Positions 44,847 through 56,815 of a stretch of DNA of 64,000 nt are shown here, piece after piece. The translations under genes and the position numbers were made by a program. The first letter of the stretch is position 1. Every line of letters starts with the position of its first letter. The notes beneath the pieces are model-generated. The model did not search any database. It was not told where the DNA came from and saw nothing but the letters and a program-made list of their open reading frames with translations. The DNA is from Diplolepis rosae (Eukaryota > Arthropoda > Insecta > Hymenoptera > Diplolepididae), in the NCBI GenBank assembly GCA_030998225.1, contig JAPYXD010000391.1, positions 1,302,001 through 1,366,000 of the forward strand. Direction: 5' to 3'.

Positions 44847-46538
44847 ACACTTTATCGGGGCCGAAAAAGTAAGGACAAGTTCGTTAACCAGCCACATCCA
44901 ATCAAAATTGAGGGATTGAGCACTACTTTTGTGTTTTTGAAAATAATTTTTTAAAAAAATCAAAGATTTCAATACCGGTTTTTGATAGTGCTCATAAATC
45001 TCTACAAATTATCCTGATAACATTTTTTGATTAAATCAAAATTAGAAATGTCACAGCATATTCAAATTCGAAAAAAGTCAATATCAAAATTCCATTTTCC
45101 AGTTAAATTATACGAGATACGAAAAAACGTTATGATACAATATTATTAATTAAATAAAGACCTACAAATTTGAATTGTAACATTTTTTCATAAGATGCAT
45201 ATTTATCTTTTTAATTAAAAAAAAAACTATTGAAAATCCAAAATTCAATTTTTTAGCAATAATATTCGAAACACGAAAAAAACGTAAGAATACAAAGTTG
45301 TTTGTTTCAAAAAGATCTACAAATTTTGTCTTACACAGTTTCTGATAAAACATATATTTTTCGTTTCAATTCCAAAAAATACGATTAAAATTCAAAAATT
45401 CCATTTTTTAGACAAAATATGAGAGATACAAAAAAAACGTTTAGATGGAAAATTGTTTACTCATAAATCTCTACAAATTACCCTGATAACATTTTTTGAT
45501 TAAATCAAAATTAGAAATGTCACAGCATATTCAAATTCGAAAAAACTCAATATCAAATTTCCATTTTCAAGTTAAATTATACGAGATACGAAAAAACGTC
45601 ATGATACAATATTATTAAATAAATAAAGACCTACAAATTTGAATTGTAACATTTTTTCATAAGATGCATATTTATCTTTTTAATTAAAAAAAAACTATTT
45701 GAAAATCCAAAATTCAATTTTTTAACAATAATATGTAAAATAAGAAAAAAACGTAAGAATACAATGTTGTTAGTTTCAAAAAGATCTACAAGTTTTGTCT
45801 CACACAGTTTCTGATAAAAGATATATTTTTCGTTTCAATTCCAAAAAATACGATTAAAATTCAAAAATTCCATTTTTTAGACAAAATATGTGAGATACAA
45901 AAAAAACTTTGAGATGAAAAATTGTTTGGCTAAATAAGGTCTACACATTCTTATCGAGAAATTTCTCGACAGGATGTATATTTTAATTTTTTGATTTTTA
46001 ATATTGAAAAAATTCGATTTTTTTCACCAAAATATGTGAGATACGAAATAAGCGTTGTTCTGCAAAATCGTTTCCTTAAATAAAGTCTACGATTGTTTTT
46101 CCTTTTTAAGATATTTGGAAGAAAATAAATTTATCAATAATCATGTAATTTATTAAAAAGTTACAAAAATGCATACAGAAAATCGAGCGCGAAGCGCGAG
46201 TGTCATGATGAGAATGTGTTCCTTAAGGCCGATAGAGCTTTAAGTAAATTGAATTTCCTGTTTCACTTAAATTCAAAAAGAAATAGAGTGACTTTGAGAA
46301 AATGACTAATTTACATCATCTTTAATATCATTAAATTGGTTTGAGCTTCAGTATTAAATTATAAGAAATAAACTTAAACGTATGCCAAGAGCACAAGACC
46401 GAGGCGAGGGAGCGTGAAGGCGACGTTCAAAAATTCCGGAGCGCGAAGCGCGACGATCAAATCGCGCGCCCTAGGCGCGCTCAAACTTGCGAGCGAAGCG
46501 AGCTGCGCGCGATGAGAATGTGCCCGCAAAGCGGGCAG
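44751..46538 (-). mobile_element. Element E, copy E2, with a 479-bp internal duplication
   Basis: This reverse copy starts at ACATTCTCATCATG near 44751 and ends with the hairpin GCCCGCAAAGCGGGC at 46522-46536. CTCATAAATCTCTACAAATT occurs at 44991 and 45470, so a block of three repeat units is duplicated with a 479-bp period. Without it the length would be about 1309 bp, close to the other copies. It lies tail to tail with E1, about 28 bp apart. Confidence 0.8.
44782..44846 (+). repeat. (TCTG)n microsatellite in E2
   Basis: About 16 perfect TCTG units replace the short CAGACAGA tract that other E copies carry at the same place. The microsatellite therefore belongs to the element and has expanded here. 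Confidence 0.9.
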
Positions 46539-46623
46539 ATTTTTTTTATTGTTTATAGAGTCTTGCATACTATTAGTTTTGTGTTTCCTAACGTTTTTTA
46601 ATCGTTTCTAGTAAAAAAAATCA

Positions 46624-47854
46624 GCCCGCTTCGCGGGCACATTCTCATTGCGCGCAGCTCGCTTCGCTCGCAAGTTTGAGCACGCTTAGGGCGCGCGATT
46701 CGATCGTCGCGCTTCGCGCTCCGTAATACTCGATCGCCGCGCTGCGCGCTCGGTCTTGTGCTCTTCGCATACGTTTAAGTTTATTTCTTATAATTTAATA
46801 CTGAAGCTCAAACCAATTTAATGATATTAAAGATGATGTAAATTATTCATTTTCTCAAATTCACTAAGTTTCTTATTCAGTTTAAGTGAAACAGGAAATT
46901 CAATTTACTTAAGGCTCTATCGGCCTTAAGGAACACATTCTCATCATGACACTCGCGCTTCGCGCTCGATTTTCTGTATGCATTTTCGTAACTTTTTAAT
47001 AAATTACATGATTATTGATAAATTTATATTCTTCCAAATATCTCAAAAAGGAAAAACAATCGTAGACTTTATTTAAGGAAACGATTTTGCAGAACAACGC
47101 TTATTTCGTATCTCACATATTTTGGTGAAAAAAATCGAATTTTTTCAATATTAAAAATCAAAAAATTAAAATATACATCCTGTCGAGAAATTTCTCGATA
47201 AGAATGTGTAGACCTTATTTAGCCAAACAATTTTTCATCTCAAAGTTTTTTTTGTATCTCACATATTTTGTCTAAAAAATGGAATTTTTGAATTTTAATC
47301 GTATTTTTTGGAATTGAAACGAAAAATATATGTTTTATCAGAAACTGTGTGAGACAAAACTTGTAGATCTTTTTGAAACTAACAACTTTGTATTCTTACG
47401 TTTTTTTGGTATTTCCAATATTATTGTTAAAAAATTGAATTTTGGTTTTTCAATAGTTTTTTTTTTACTTAAAAAGAAAAATATGCATCTTATGAAGAAA
47501 TGTTACAATTCAAATTTGTAGGCCTTTATTTATTCAATAATATTGTATCATAAAGTTTTTTCGTATTTCGTATAATTCAACTGGAAAATGGAATTTTGAT
47601 ATTGATTTTTTTCGTTTTTGAATATGCTGTAACATTTCTAATTTTGATTTAATCAAAAAATGTTATCAGGATAATTTTTAGAGATTTATGAGCACTATCT
47701 AAAACCAGTATTGACATTTCAGACAGACAGACAGACACTTTCGTAAAAACCATTTTTTCTGACTCAGGGGGTCTCAAAACGTAAAGATTTGATGAAAATT
47801 TCGAAAGTCATTTTTCACATAAAACCAATACCTTCTCATCCATGATGAGAATGT
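46624..47854 (+). mobile_element. Element E, copy E3
   Basis: It starts with GCCCGCTTCGCGGGC and ends GATGAGAATGT at 47854. The palindromic head, four units of about 150 bp and the tail match E1, but the tail lacks the stretch with ACAAGTTCGTTAACCAGCC, consistent with its shorter 1231 bp. It is head to head with E2, about 85 bp apart. Confidence 0.8.
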
Positions 47855-48560
47855 AAAAAAATATTCCAAAATTCGTCTGACTTGACGTTTAAAATTTCAG
47901 CTCAACCAGAAGAACTGTTATTCTAAAAAATTTAAAGTTTTCAAAAATTGTGAAAATGGAGTTTCTGTTTTTTATTTAATTTTCTATCTTTTGGTTGTTG
48001 AATGTTACTGAAACGATTAGTTATCAGTTTGATTCGCTTATTGTGTATATAGCAATTAGATAGTAAGGAGCTTTTCACAAATTACCAACAAGCGGCTAAC
48101 TCCACCGCGAGATCGATTCAAGGTGAATGACTTATGGCATTTCTATTATATAGCAGAACTGTGCATTTCTCAGACTAAATTATCTCTAAGCTTCCATCCT
48201 TCAACTTAACCGCTAGTTGATACTTATCTAAGTGAAGTCTCAAGTCTATATTCCCATAATCAGGGATATGAGAGGTTCAATCAATTCGTAGAAAAGTCGA
48301 GGAGTGCTTTTTTCATGAAGAAAATCATTTGCTTCATTTCACAATGATGAATATCCATTAACTATTAGCAAAAATTGTTAATTTCTTTGATTACAGTTTC
48401 TTCGACACAATCTGAATTATAGGTTTCATTTAATTCAGAATTTTAACGATTTTTCAAGGTAACTTTGTGTTTCATTATAAATTGAAAAACTTGGTCGAGA
48501 ACTTTATTTATTTATTATTACTTTATACCGATATAAGTTTAGTTGGCTCAAAAAATATTT
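47855..48560. other. AT-rich stretch without recognised content
   Basis: No repeat or coding sequence was recognised; 48040-48300 appears single-copy in the window. Confidence 0.35.
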
Positions 48561-48964
48561 TATTATGTAACTAGGGAGCGAAAATTTTATTTTGCGAGTG
48601 TGAAGTTTGATTGAACATTCAAATGAGTGAATCCCAGCGCAGTCGAAAGCGTCATTTTTTCCACAGAAAGATTTTCAAATTCTTTAAAATAATAATAATA
48701 ATAAAAATTTCAAAATTTTTTACTCTCTGCATGGAATTTTAAACATTTTAAATAACAAAAGTATGATTACATCTACTGCTGTCAAATTTGTCTGATGTGA
48801 GGAAATAATTTTTGGAAATTTATCCACGGTATGTTTTTCTCTCTTTTCTTTCTTTTAAATTTATCAATTAATCAACATGCACATCATTATCAAATTATTT
48901 ATGCTGATATCTGTATTTTCATTTTTATACTACAAATACTTATGTAAAATATTTCCTTTATAGT

Positions 48965-49000
48965 CTTGATAAGGACCAAAACTTTGGTCGAAATGTCGGC
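48965..49000 (+). ncRNA. Degenerate hammerhead-ribozyme-like motif
   Basis: TTGATAAG at 48966-48973 resembles the conserved CTGATGAG core. It is followed by a perfect 7-bp stem GACCAAA / TTTGGTC (48974-48980 and 48983-48989) with a two-base loop, then GAAA (48990-48993) and TGTCGGC. This order (core, stem II, GAAA) is that of the type I hammerhead ribozymes known from the terminal repeats of Penelope-like elements. The core has mismatches and stems I and III are not obvious, so it is at best a relic. No Penelope coding sequence is near. Confidence 0.3.
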
Positions 49001-49221
49001 GATTTATGAATAAACATCTATACAAGACCGGAAAGGCCACTTATATTCTTCTTTATACTGAAATACCGGCAACACGAAATTTACAAATTAAATACACTTT
49101 TTGACTCGCTAGTAGAAAAAAAGTTTTTATCTCTGACATTTTTTTCGTACGATACATATTTTTAAAAATATTTCGATGTCTTAATATGAACAAAATTCCT
49201 CACTTTTCCTTCTCGAAAATA

Positions 49222-49402
49222 CCCGTGTGGAGAAATTTCATGGCAGTCTAGTGTTTGATCTGGCCCTGGTATAGCAATGTCCAGACTGGCTAGTCTGGAA
49301 GTTCTGACCAGCCCCAGACCAGGCCTTATAGTCAGCGCCAGAACTGGAAACCAGGTAGGCTGGTCTGGCGCTGGCCAGCGCCGTGCAATTTTTCCACACG
49401 GG
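49222..49402. mobile_element. CCCGTGTGG MITE with TA duplication and an empty paralogue
   Basis: The ends CCCGTGTGGAGAAATTTC and GCAATTTTTCCACACGGG are inverted, with TA at 49220-49221 and 49403-49404. The same host repeat at 52592-52635 reads CACTTTTCCTCCTCCAAAAT then AATAGTATATTATG with no insertion. The 181-bp interior is made of CCAGACTGG and CTGGTCTGG words. Confidence 0.85.
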
Positions 49403-49714
49403 TAATAGTATATTATGCACCTAGGGAGAGAAAAGTTTATTTTGCGAGTGTGAAGTTAGATTGAACATTCAAACGAGTAAAATAATGTTTTTTTCGTGTT
49501 GCACACGAATTCTTTTCCACTTCGAGGTCAAAATAGTAGATTGTGTACCAAGGGCGGCATGGTGACGATTGTGACGAGTGTGAAGTGTACCCGCCCCAGG
49601 GTAGCGAGGGCGGTATTCACATGAGTCACATCGCTACCATGTCGCTCGAGGTACACACGACGTTTTGTGTTCAAATTGGTGGAAAAAGTCGCGTTGCGTG
49701 CGAGTGCATGGTTA

Positions 49715-52295
49715 CCCGTGCGGAATTGAATGTTGGGTTTTCACCGGGGCCAGGCTGGATTGCCCTATCTCAAGTCGGGCACTGACCGGAGAAAATAGGC
49801 AGGTCCCGACTAACTGCGTAACGCTTAAAATATTGGGCCCTGGCTGGAGCCATCAAGTCAAATTCTAGCGAGATCGTCTGGTTACCGCCCAACCAAAAAC
49901 ATAGGCCCCTGATGGATCCTTCCAGGTACCCAGTTAATGATTTTAAACAGTTTTAATTAATTATTCCCAGTTTATGAGCGGAATTGAGGGCCTATTTGAA
50001 ATTTCTAATACTTGTAAATAATAATTTGACTGGAAAGTAACATGCCAGGCAAAATAAATTATTTTAAAAAACAGTAATAGGGAAATGATGATAATAAGTA
50101 ATAATAAATAAATAATTATTTCACATTTTAATTTTACAGTGAAATAGACATAATTATTAACATTGTCATGTACATTTTTTTCACAATAAAACTAAAGTTT
50201 GAAATAATTATCTGACATCATCTTCCATTTTTCTTTTTTATAGTAACTTGTTCTACCCAACATACTTTTCAATAAAATTTATATTGTATAATATAAAATT
50301 TACAGAAATAATTAGAAAATCTGACAAATGGGCTTTAACTTCGTTCACATCCGTAAACTTTATTGTATGAAGATTTTGAAAATTTTATAATCTCAGTACA
50401 ACACGCTTTTTTAGTTCCGATCGTAGTAGACTACCGGCAACTATAAAACTCATTTTCTTACATTGCATCGGTATTTCACGTAATTGTCTCTGTAAATGTG
50501 TTTAACCCTTAAAGGGTCAAAATGGCATAAACGATGCACCGGTCTTTGAGGCCGTATAACTTATGCTATTCGCGACTGAAAAAATTGAGAGGGACATATT
50601 TGTGAAGTTCAAGACGTGCCCTTTCCAATGGTATATACGAAATTGATCTAAAAAATCATTAATTATAAAAATATTCAGTTTTAAAAAAAAAGCGCGATTT
50701 TTTCGATCTCTTTTTTTTTTGAAAGCGAGTTTTGAAAGGTTTCCCGGTATGTCAACGACCTGGAGCATTTATAACCGGTGATATAAATGTCTGAATTTTA
50801 AAAAGGTGTGGTTCAGAGATTAGTTTTTCACTTTTGTCTTTACAAAATGGCGCCCGAATTACAAAATTTTCACGAATAAATTCAGGATTTTTTTGTCAGA
50901 AAATACGAACAAACCAAGGAAATCACTAAGAATGAAAAGTTCTTAGAAACACTCAAAGAATACGTCTGAATTTTTTCAAAACGTTTCGAGCAACTTTTCA
51001 ATTTTGGAAATAGCATAATTTTTTCAAAATAAATAAATTGCTCAAATCAACCCGAAAAAATTTGTATGTATTCTTTCACCAATTTTAAGAACTTTTTATT
51101 CTTGGTAATTTTTGCTATAAGTCTATTGCTTTCAAGAAAAAAATTCCCAATACTGCGGTACTTTCGAGGTTATTGAGAATTTTTTTCCTGAAAGCAATAG
51201 ACTTATAGCGAAAATTACCAAGAATAAAAAGTTCTTAAAATTGGTGAAAGAATAGAAAAAAAAATTTCGGGTTAATTTGAGCAATTTTTTTATTTTGCAA
51301 AAAATAAGCTATTTCCAAAACGGAAAAGTTGCTTGAAACGTTTTGAAAAAATTCAGACGTATTCTTTGAGTGATTCTAAGAACTTTTCATTCTTAGTAAT
51401 TTCCTTGGTTTGTTCTTATTTTTTGACAAAAAAAATCCTGAATTTATTCGTGAAAATTTTGTAATTCGGGCGCCATTTTGTAAAGACAAAAGTGAAAAAT
51501 TAATCTCTGAACCACACCTTCTTAAAGTTCAGACATTTATTCCACCGGTTATAAATGTTCCAGGTCGTTGACATACCGGGAAACCTTTCAAAACTCGCTT
51601 TCAAAAAAAAAAGATCGAAAAAATCGCGCTTTTTTTTTTAACTGAATATTTTTATAATTAATAATTTTTTGAGATCAATTTCGTATTTACCATTGGAAAG
51701 GGCACGTCTTGAACCTCACAAATATGTCCCTCTCAATTTTTTCTGTCACGAATAGCATAAGTTACGCGGCCTCAAAGACCGGTGTATCGTTTATGCCATT
51801 TTGGCCCTTTAAGGGTTAATATCGTTACATTCTTATTATATGACGTTTTCTCACAATGCTTCATTGACATATTTTTGTTCCACAAAAAATGTATGCATTG
51901 TTTATAATAAGTAATAATTAATATTAATTATATTCTCTTATAATTAAATATATTCAATAAAACTTATTTCTTTCATAATTAATATGATCCAACGTAAATT
52001 TAATAAATTTATTAAGTTATTTAAAAATTTAAATACTACAGAGGTTAGTATTCGATTAGTGCCTGACTAAAATATCAAACAGGGGCATGTCTAGATCTAA
52101 CCAATTTTTCGAGTCAGCAAAAGTGGGACTTGCATATTAGTGCCCGGTCAGCGTTTCGTGGGTAGATACTGATGCAGATTCTCTAGTCATGGCCCGGTCA
52201 ACGCCTGGTTGATTTTTTCTGGTCCAGGTATTCTAGTTAGTACCCGGCCAATGCCCAAGTTCAAATAGGGACAAATCGGGCTATTTCTGCACGGG
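49715..52295. mobile_element. CCCGTGCGG element with a nested piggyBac-like MITE
   Basis: The ends CCCGTGCGGAATTGAAT and ATTTCTGCACGGG are inverted, with TA at 49713-49714 and 52296-52297. The empty paralogue at 29598-29610 reads TAGTTAGCCGCGG. Of its 2581 bp, 1310 bp plus one TTAA belong to the foldback at 50506-51815, leaving about 1270 bp. Ends contain CGGGCACTGACCGG and AATGCCCAAGT-type words. No coding sequence was found. Confidence 0.8.
50506..51815. mobile_element. piggyBac-like foldback MITE at TTAA, copy 2
   Basis: The left end CCCTTAAAGGGTCAAAATGG and the right end CCATTTTGGCCCTTTAAGGG are inverted. TTAA flanks at 50502-50505 and 51816-51819. It is 1310 bp, of which nearly all is paired. 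It is closely similar to copy 1 at 41790 and keeps the 38 bp missing there. It sits inside the CCCGTGCGG element and is the youngest of three nested layers. Confidence 0.9.
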
Positions 52296-52455
52296 TAGCC
52301 GCGGGCAGTCAAGTTTCGTGCGGTATGAACATTTTGCCCGTTGAAGCGGGCGGTATGAACATTTCGCCCGATTTTGACGCCGAGGCACAATTGACTGCAT
52401 GCCACTCTACGCACAAGCATGCAATGCGACTTTTTCCGCTCGTTTGGACACAAAA

Positions 52456-52975
52456 AGAATTATTTTGCCCCGCGGGGGCAATAAAATGCACTTTTTGACT
52501 CAGTAGTAGAAAAAAAGTTTTTATCCCTGACATTTTTTACGTACGATACGTATTTTTTGAGATATTCTAATGCCTCAATATGAAAAAAATTCCTCACTTT
52601 TCCTCCTCCAAAATAATAGTATATTATGTAACTAGGGAGAAAATAGTATATTGTGCAACTAGGGAGTAAAATCGATATTTTTTCCGCGTCGCACACGATT
52701 TTTTTCCTACTAAAGGGTCAAAAAATGGATTTGTTTGCCCTGAATGAGGTCACGAAATCCACTTTACGACCCTCTAGTACAAAAAAGTTTACTTTGTGAG
52801 TGTGGAGTGTGATTGAACAATCGAACGATCTGAATAAATGTTTTTCCCGTATTGCATACGGTATTTTTTCCTCTTTGGGGTTAAAAAATGTATGGAGAGT
52901 GAAAAATGTATAATGTAAGGGGGCAAAGAAATTCTCTTTTTGACCCACTAGTAGAAAAAATAATTTTTTTGGTAC
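52456..52975 (+). repeat. Series of AATAGTATATT-boundary units, including a 22-bp unit
   Basis: AATAGTATATTATGTAACTA occurs at 52615 and AATAGTATATTGTGCAACTA at 52637, so one unit is only about 22 bp long. The following sequence (TTTACTTTGTGAGTGTGGAG, TTGAACAATCGAACGA, TTTTTCCTCTTTGGGG) parallels 48561-48660 and 49440-49520. Confidence 0.65.
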
Positions 52976-52999
52976 TCGTGATACAAAACAGTTGTGTTA

Positions 53000-53428
53000 A
53001 GCTATAACTAAATTTTTTTATTGGGTCTTTTTTTGACAAAACGAAATTATCTTGTCAGATCAACAAAATTTCGATCCGTGAACTAAAAAGTTTTTTTGTA
53101 TCTACAAAATCTTATTTACAGCAACAAAATAATTAATTAACTCAACTAAACGATTTGTTTCAATTTAAAAAATTATGTTTTGACAACAGAAAATGACCAA
53201 CCAAACCATTTTGTTGTCATTACCAAATTTTTTTTACAGAGTTTTCCATACTATGTCTATAGACTGAGAAAATATATTAATTGCTACAAAATGGTTTATT
53301 TGAGAAGTTTTTGTTATCGGTAAAAATTATTTTGTTGAATCAACAAAACTGTTTTGTTGCATAAATATAAAAAAATTATTTTCACAAGCTAACAAACTTT
53401 TTTTGTCTACCAAACGAATTTCTCGGTG
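53000..53428. mobile_element. Two adjacent AACAAAA-word MITEs
   Basis: The right one spans 53262-53428 with ends GACTGAGAAAATA and TTTCTCGGTG and TA at 53260-53261 and 53429-53430. The left part (53000-53240) shows the same AACAAAATTTTG and CAACAAAAT words with decayed ends. Confidence 0.6.
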
Positions 53429-53430
53429 TA

Positions 53431-53985
53431 AGCTGCCAACTTTTTCACCATTTTACCAGGATACATTAAAATCCTAAATAATTAAACTTTATTTCCCGGG
53501 GGGATAAGAAGGAAACAAATCAGAAAAATTGTCAAAAAAGAGGCTATGATTGGTGTAATCAAAGTCCACGGAAATTGCCCGATAGCCGAGAGCAAACTCC
53601 CGTTATATATGGCATGACTGGAACGCTGAAGAAGGGTAGTAAGATGATAAAAAAAATGAACATTGCTCCCTAGAGAAATAGGTGAGGGTCACGACTCATG
53701 ACTGGGGAGCGAAAATATGCAAGGAAGCCAAGAATTGGTTATTATATGGGCAAGTCGTTACGTCGCTGTCCAAAAGCTAGAAAAAGATGAAAACATCTCG
53801 AAGCTACCACGTACACATAAAAGTTAGTCAAACTTTCTTACTTACTCCGAACCCCGACAATAATTTTTCATTTATCTTTTACCAACGTGCCAACTTTGTG
53901 TTCATATTATATAATATAAAATAATTATATGACGATATTTTTTCGGGGTTTCTGAATATTAAAATTTTATCATTTTTAATAATGA
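53431..53985. other. Apparently single-copy stretch
   Basis: Positions 53500-53830 are less AT-rich and not repeated in the window. No long frame or splice-site pair was recognised. Confidence 0.35.
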
Positions 53986-54720
53986 GGGGTGTATCGAATC
54001 GCTGTGTCCAAATTTGGATAACAAATTCGAAATGACGGATTTAAAATGGTGGACCAAAAATGTAAAAATCAGATCGTTTTGAGTGAAAATTAATACTTTT
54101 GGGTTTTTGGGTCCGGTAATTTCGAGACTGAAGTCCAAATTTCCATTTTCAAAATGGCGGATGCAATATGGTGGACCAAAAATTAGAAAATCAGATGGTT
54201 TTGAGTGAAAATTGATACTCTTGGGTTTTTGGGTCCGGTGATTTCGAGTCTGAAGTCCAAATTTATATTTTCAAAGTGGCGGATGCAATGTGGTGGACCA
54301 AAAATGTAAAAATCAGATCGATTTGAGAGAAAGTTTACACTCCTCGGTTTGTGGGTCCGCTAATTTCAAAACTGAAGTCCAAATTTCTATTTTCAAAATG
54401 GCGGATGCAATGTGGTGGACCAAAAATGTAAAAATCAGATCGATTTAAGTGAAAGTTTACACTCCTTGGTTTGTGGGTCCGCTAATTTCAAAACTGAAGT
54501 CCAAATTTCTATTTTAAAAATAGTGGGTCCAATATGGCGGACCAAAAATGTAAAAATCAGATCGATTAAAAAATTTGAAATAGTGGATCCAATATGGTGG
54601 ACCAAAAATGTAATCATCAAAGCGATGTGAATGAAAGTATGTTTAAATGGGTTTTTTGTCTCACTAGTTACGAATCCGAATTCGAGAATTTGAAATTCAT
54701 ATTGAAAAATGGCGGATCCA
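53986..54720 (+). repeat. 122-bp tandem repeat, about 5.5 units
   Basis: GGTGGACCAAAAATG and variants occur at 54048, 54170, 54292, 54414 and 54536, exactly 122 bp apart, then at 54597 after a half-length deletion. Each unit has AAATCAGATCG, TTTGGGTCCG, GAAGTCCAAATTTC and CAAAATGGCGGATGCAAT. The short ORFs here are translations of the array. Confidence 0.9.
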
Positions 54721-54973
54721 ATATTCTGATTTTGCCTTCACTGGCTGTATTGTCTTCTAATCTTCTAATCATGTTTGATTCATACTATTTTGACCCGCCA
54801 TATTAAATTAGCCATTTCGGACTTCGAATTTCAAAATTTCAACTTGAAATTCGTTACCTACTAAGAAACTGGTAAATATCAACTAGATTTTCGTTTAATT
54901 TAACCATGAAAAAATAGTAATCCTGCTAGCCAATTTCTTAATTTCACTAGTTACTTTTTCGATGTAATGCAAC

Positions 54974-55258
54974 GCTCAGAAAAAAAAATTTGTTCACTTC
55001 ACCAAATTCTTTAGTTAATATTATTCTCGTTATGCTTATGTTTATTGGTATCGGTAATTAATAAATATAATAATTGAAATTTATTAAAAGCAACTAAAGT
55101 ATTTAATTGAGTAACAAAATTTTACCAACCAAAGAATTTTGTTGAACCAATGAAATAATTTTGTCGTATCAACCGAACATTTTGTTGTCCGTATAACAAA
55201 AGAATAGGATTGTTGAAGCAACAAATATTTTTTTGATTCAACCAAATCTTTTTCTGAG
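54974..55258. mobile_element. CTCAGAAAAAA MITE with AACAAAATTTT words
   Basis: The ends CTCAGAAAAAAAAATTTG and CAAATCTTTTTCTGAG are inverted. The interior repeats AACCAAAGAATTTTGTTG and TTTTGTCGTATCAACC words. The flanks do not show a clean TA duplication. Confidence 0.6.
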
Positions 55259-56815
55259 TGAAGCATCTCCCCTCGATACGGAACAGATTTTTTTTCATGA
55301 GAGGGGACTATCTGCAAACCATAGTACTTTTTACCCTAACGATGTGACTATATGATATTTATGATGCTTAGAAATAATATTTAAAGGGTCACTGATAATA
55401 TTATCCCTCCCTTCTATATTTTTCATTAGGCACTGGCTATTTTCCGATCATTTTTTCCCGCGGCGAGCCAGAAAATTCGAAAACGAAACCATTTTTCCTA
55501 AATGCTTGAGTTAAGGTGAAAAATGGTGCCGACACGTATATAACTCACCTTTGAAATATCTATGATTCCTCTTTTAACCTTTTAAGCCTCCAGGCGATCT
55601 TCACTTTGATCCTAAATCCCTAAGGCCGAGGGTAAATTTCTAGGGTTCTTTGACTTTCATTTGTCTAGCCATCCTTGTTTCAGAAACAATGAGCTGCTTA
55701 CTTTTTCATTTTTTGTACTCTCAGCGAACAAACGTTGCACACATGAGATCTAAATTAACTGTTGAGTACTTTTTTTTATTTATTTAAATGAAGACGTTGG
55801 AGTGTCGGAATTACAAATTTCAGCAATTGTGTGTTTTTTTATTGTATTTATTAGGGATTTTGAACTGAAATGCTTTTATTTAAAAAAAAATAAACATGCA
55901 GAGAAAAAATTTGATAGATGTGTAGAGTACGTATTTGAAAATGGTGACAACATATTGATTCTGTAAATTTTGCAGATTATTCAATACAATTTACCAATTT
56001 CTTTTAAATAGAAGAGACTTTTCAAATATTTATAGAAATGTCAATTAAATTTTGAAAAATGGTGTCGACAAATGGAATCGAACCTAACATGAAAATAAAC
56101 TAAAATCGATTTTTTCCATATTTTTCATTGATTTTCATAAAAAGTAATTATTTTTCCAATTTGATAAAAATTCTTATCTTTAAGCGAGGGCGAAATTTTT
56201 TTGTTTTAAAACGGGTCATTTTTAGTCAACTTTGTGGAGTGGGAGAAAATAATTGAAATTATTCTCAACTTTGTTTAATAAAAAAGAAAATGTTATCGTG
56301 GCTTAGCCAATCACATTGTTTATTTGCGTAAACGTTTCTACACATCGTAAAATTCAAATCGTTCCGTATGGTCAGCAACATATCAGATAATTTAAGAAAG
56401 TTTTGCCTTCAGTAAATTGACAAAATGCAGATATTTTTTAAAACTATTTATTTCTGTTAATTAATATTTTTTTTATGAAGCAGATATGGGATACAAATTT
56501 TGTTTATATCATTGTTATTAAAAATGTGCTGCTCCTGTTTCTGAAAATTTAACCTCAAATTGGTTAAACAGGGATTCATACCTTATTCAATTAATATTAA
56601 AGAATAAAAAAATCTTTCTTTCGCATTAACATAATAATGAGTAGATAAAAATATTTCAAATTATTAATATCTTAACGTAATTAGTTGATATGTTAATAAT
56701 TTATTACAATTAATTAATAACACTTAAATAATTAGATAAATTGTTTGTACTTATATTGCATTCAAGCATTCAAATTTGCAGAAATTTTGGAATGAAATAC
56801 TTTTTTTAGAATACA
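55259..56815. other. AT-rich stretch without recognised content
   Basis: No repeat shared with the window and no convincing coding sequence was seen in these 1.5 kb. Confidence 0.35.

Larger units (their letters stand above)
48561..49531 (+). repeat. AATAGTATATT-boundary units, type with GCGAGTGTGAAG
   Basis: TATTATGTAACTAGGGAGCG (48562) and AATAGTATATTATGCACC (49404) start units that continue with TTTATTTTGCGAGTGTGAAG and TTGAACATTCAAA. The sequence at 49110-49220 (AGTAGAAAAAAAGTTTTTAT, CGTACGATAC, TCCTCACTTTTCC) is repeated at 52505-52613. Unrelated DNA, including the hammerhead-like motif, lies between. Confidence 0.65.
49532..52455 (+). repeat. AATAGTAGATT unit split by a 2.6-kb insertion
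   Basis: AATAGTAGATTGTGTACCAA to GCGAGTGCATGGTTA, and then TAGCCGCGGGCAGTCAAG to TCGTTTGGACACAAAA, correspond to the uninterrupted unit at 29421-29835. The insert at 49715-52295 lies exactly at TTAG. This copy has two of the short repeats containing GCGGTATGAAC, against three in the other. Confidence 0.8.

Noticed and set aside
53986..54720. CRISPR-like array
   Set aside because: The units are full-length 122-bp tandem repeats without spacers, in eukaryotic DNA.
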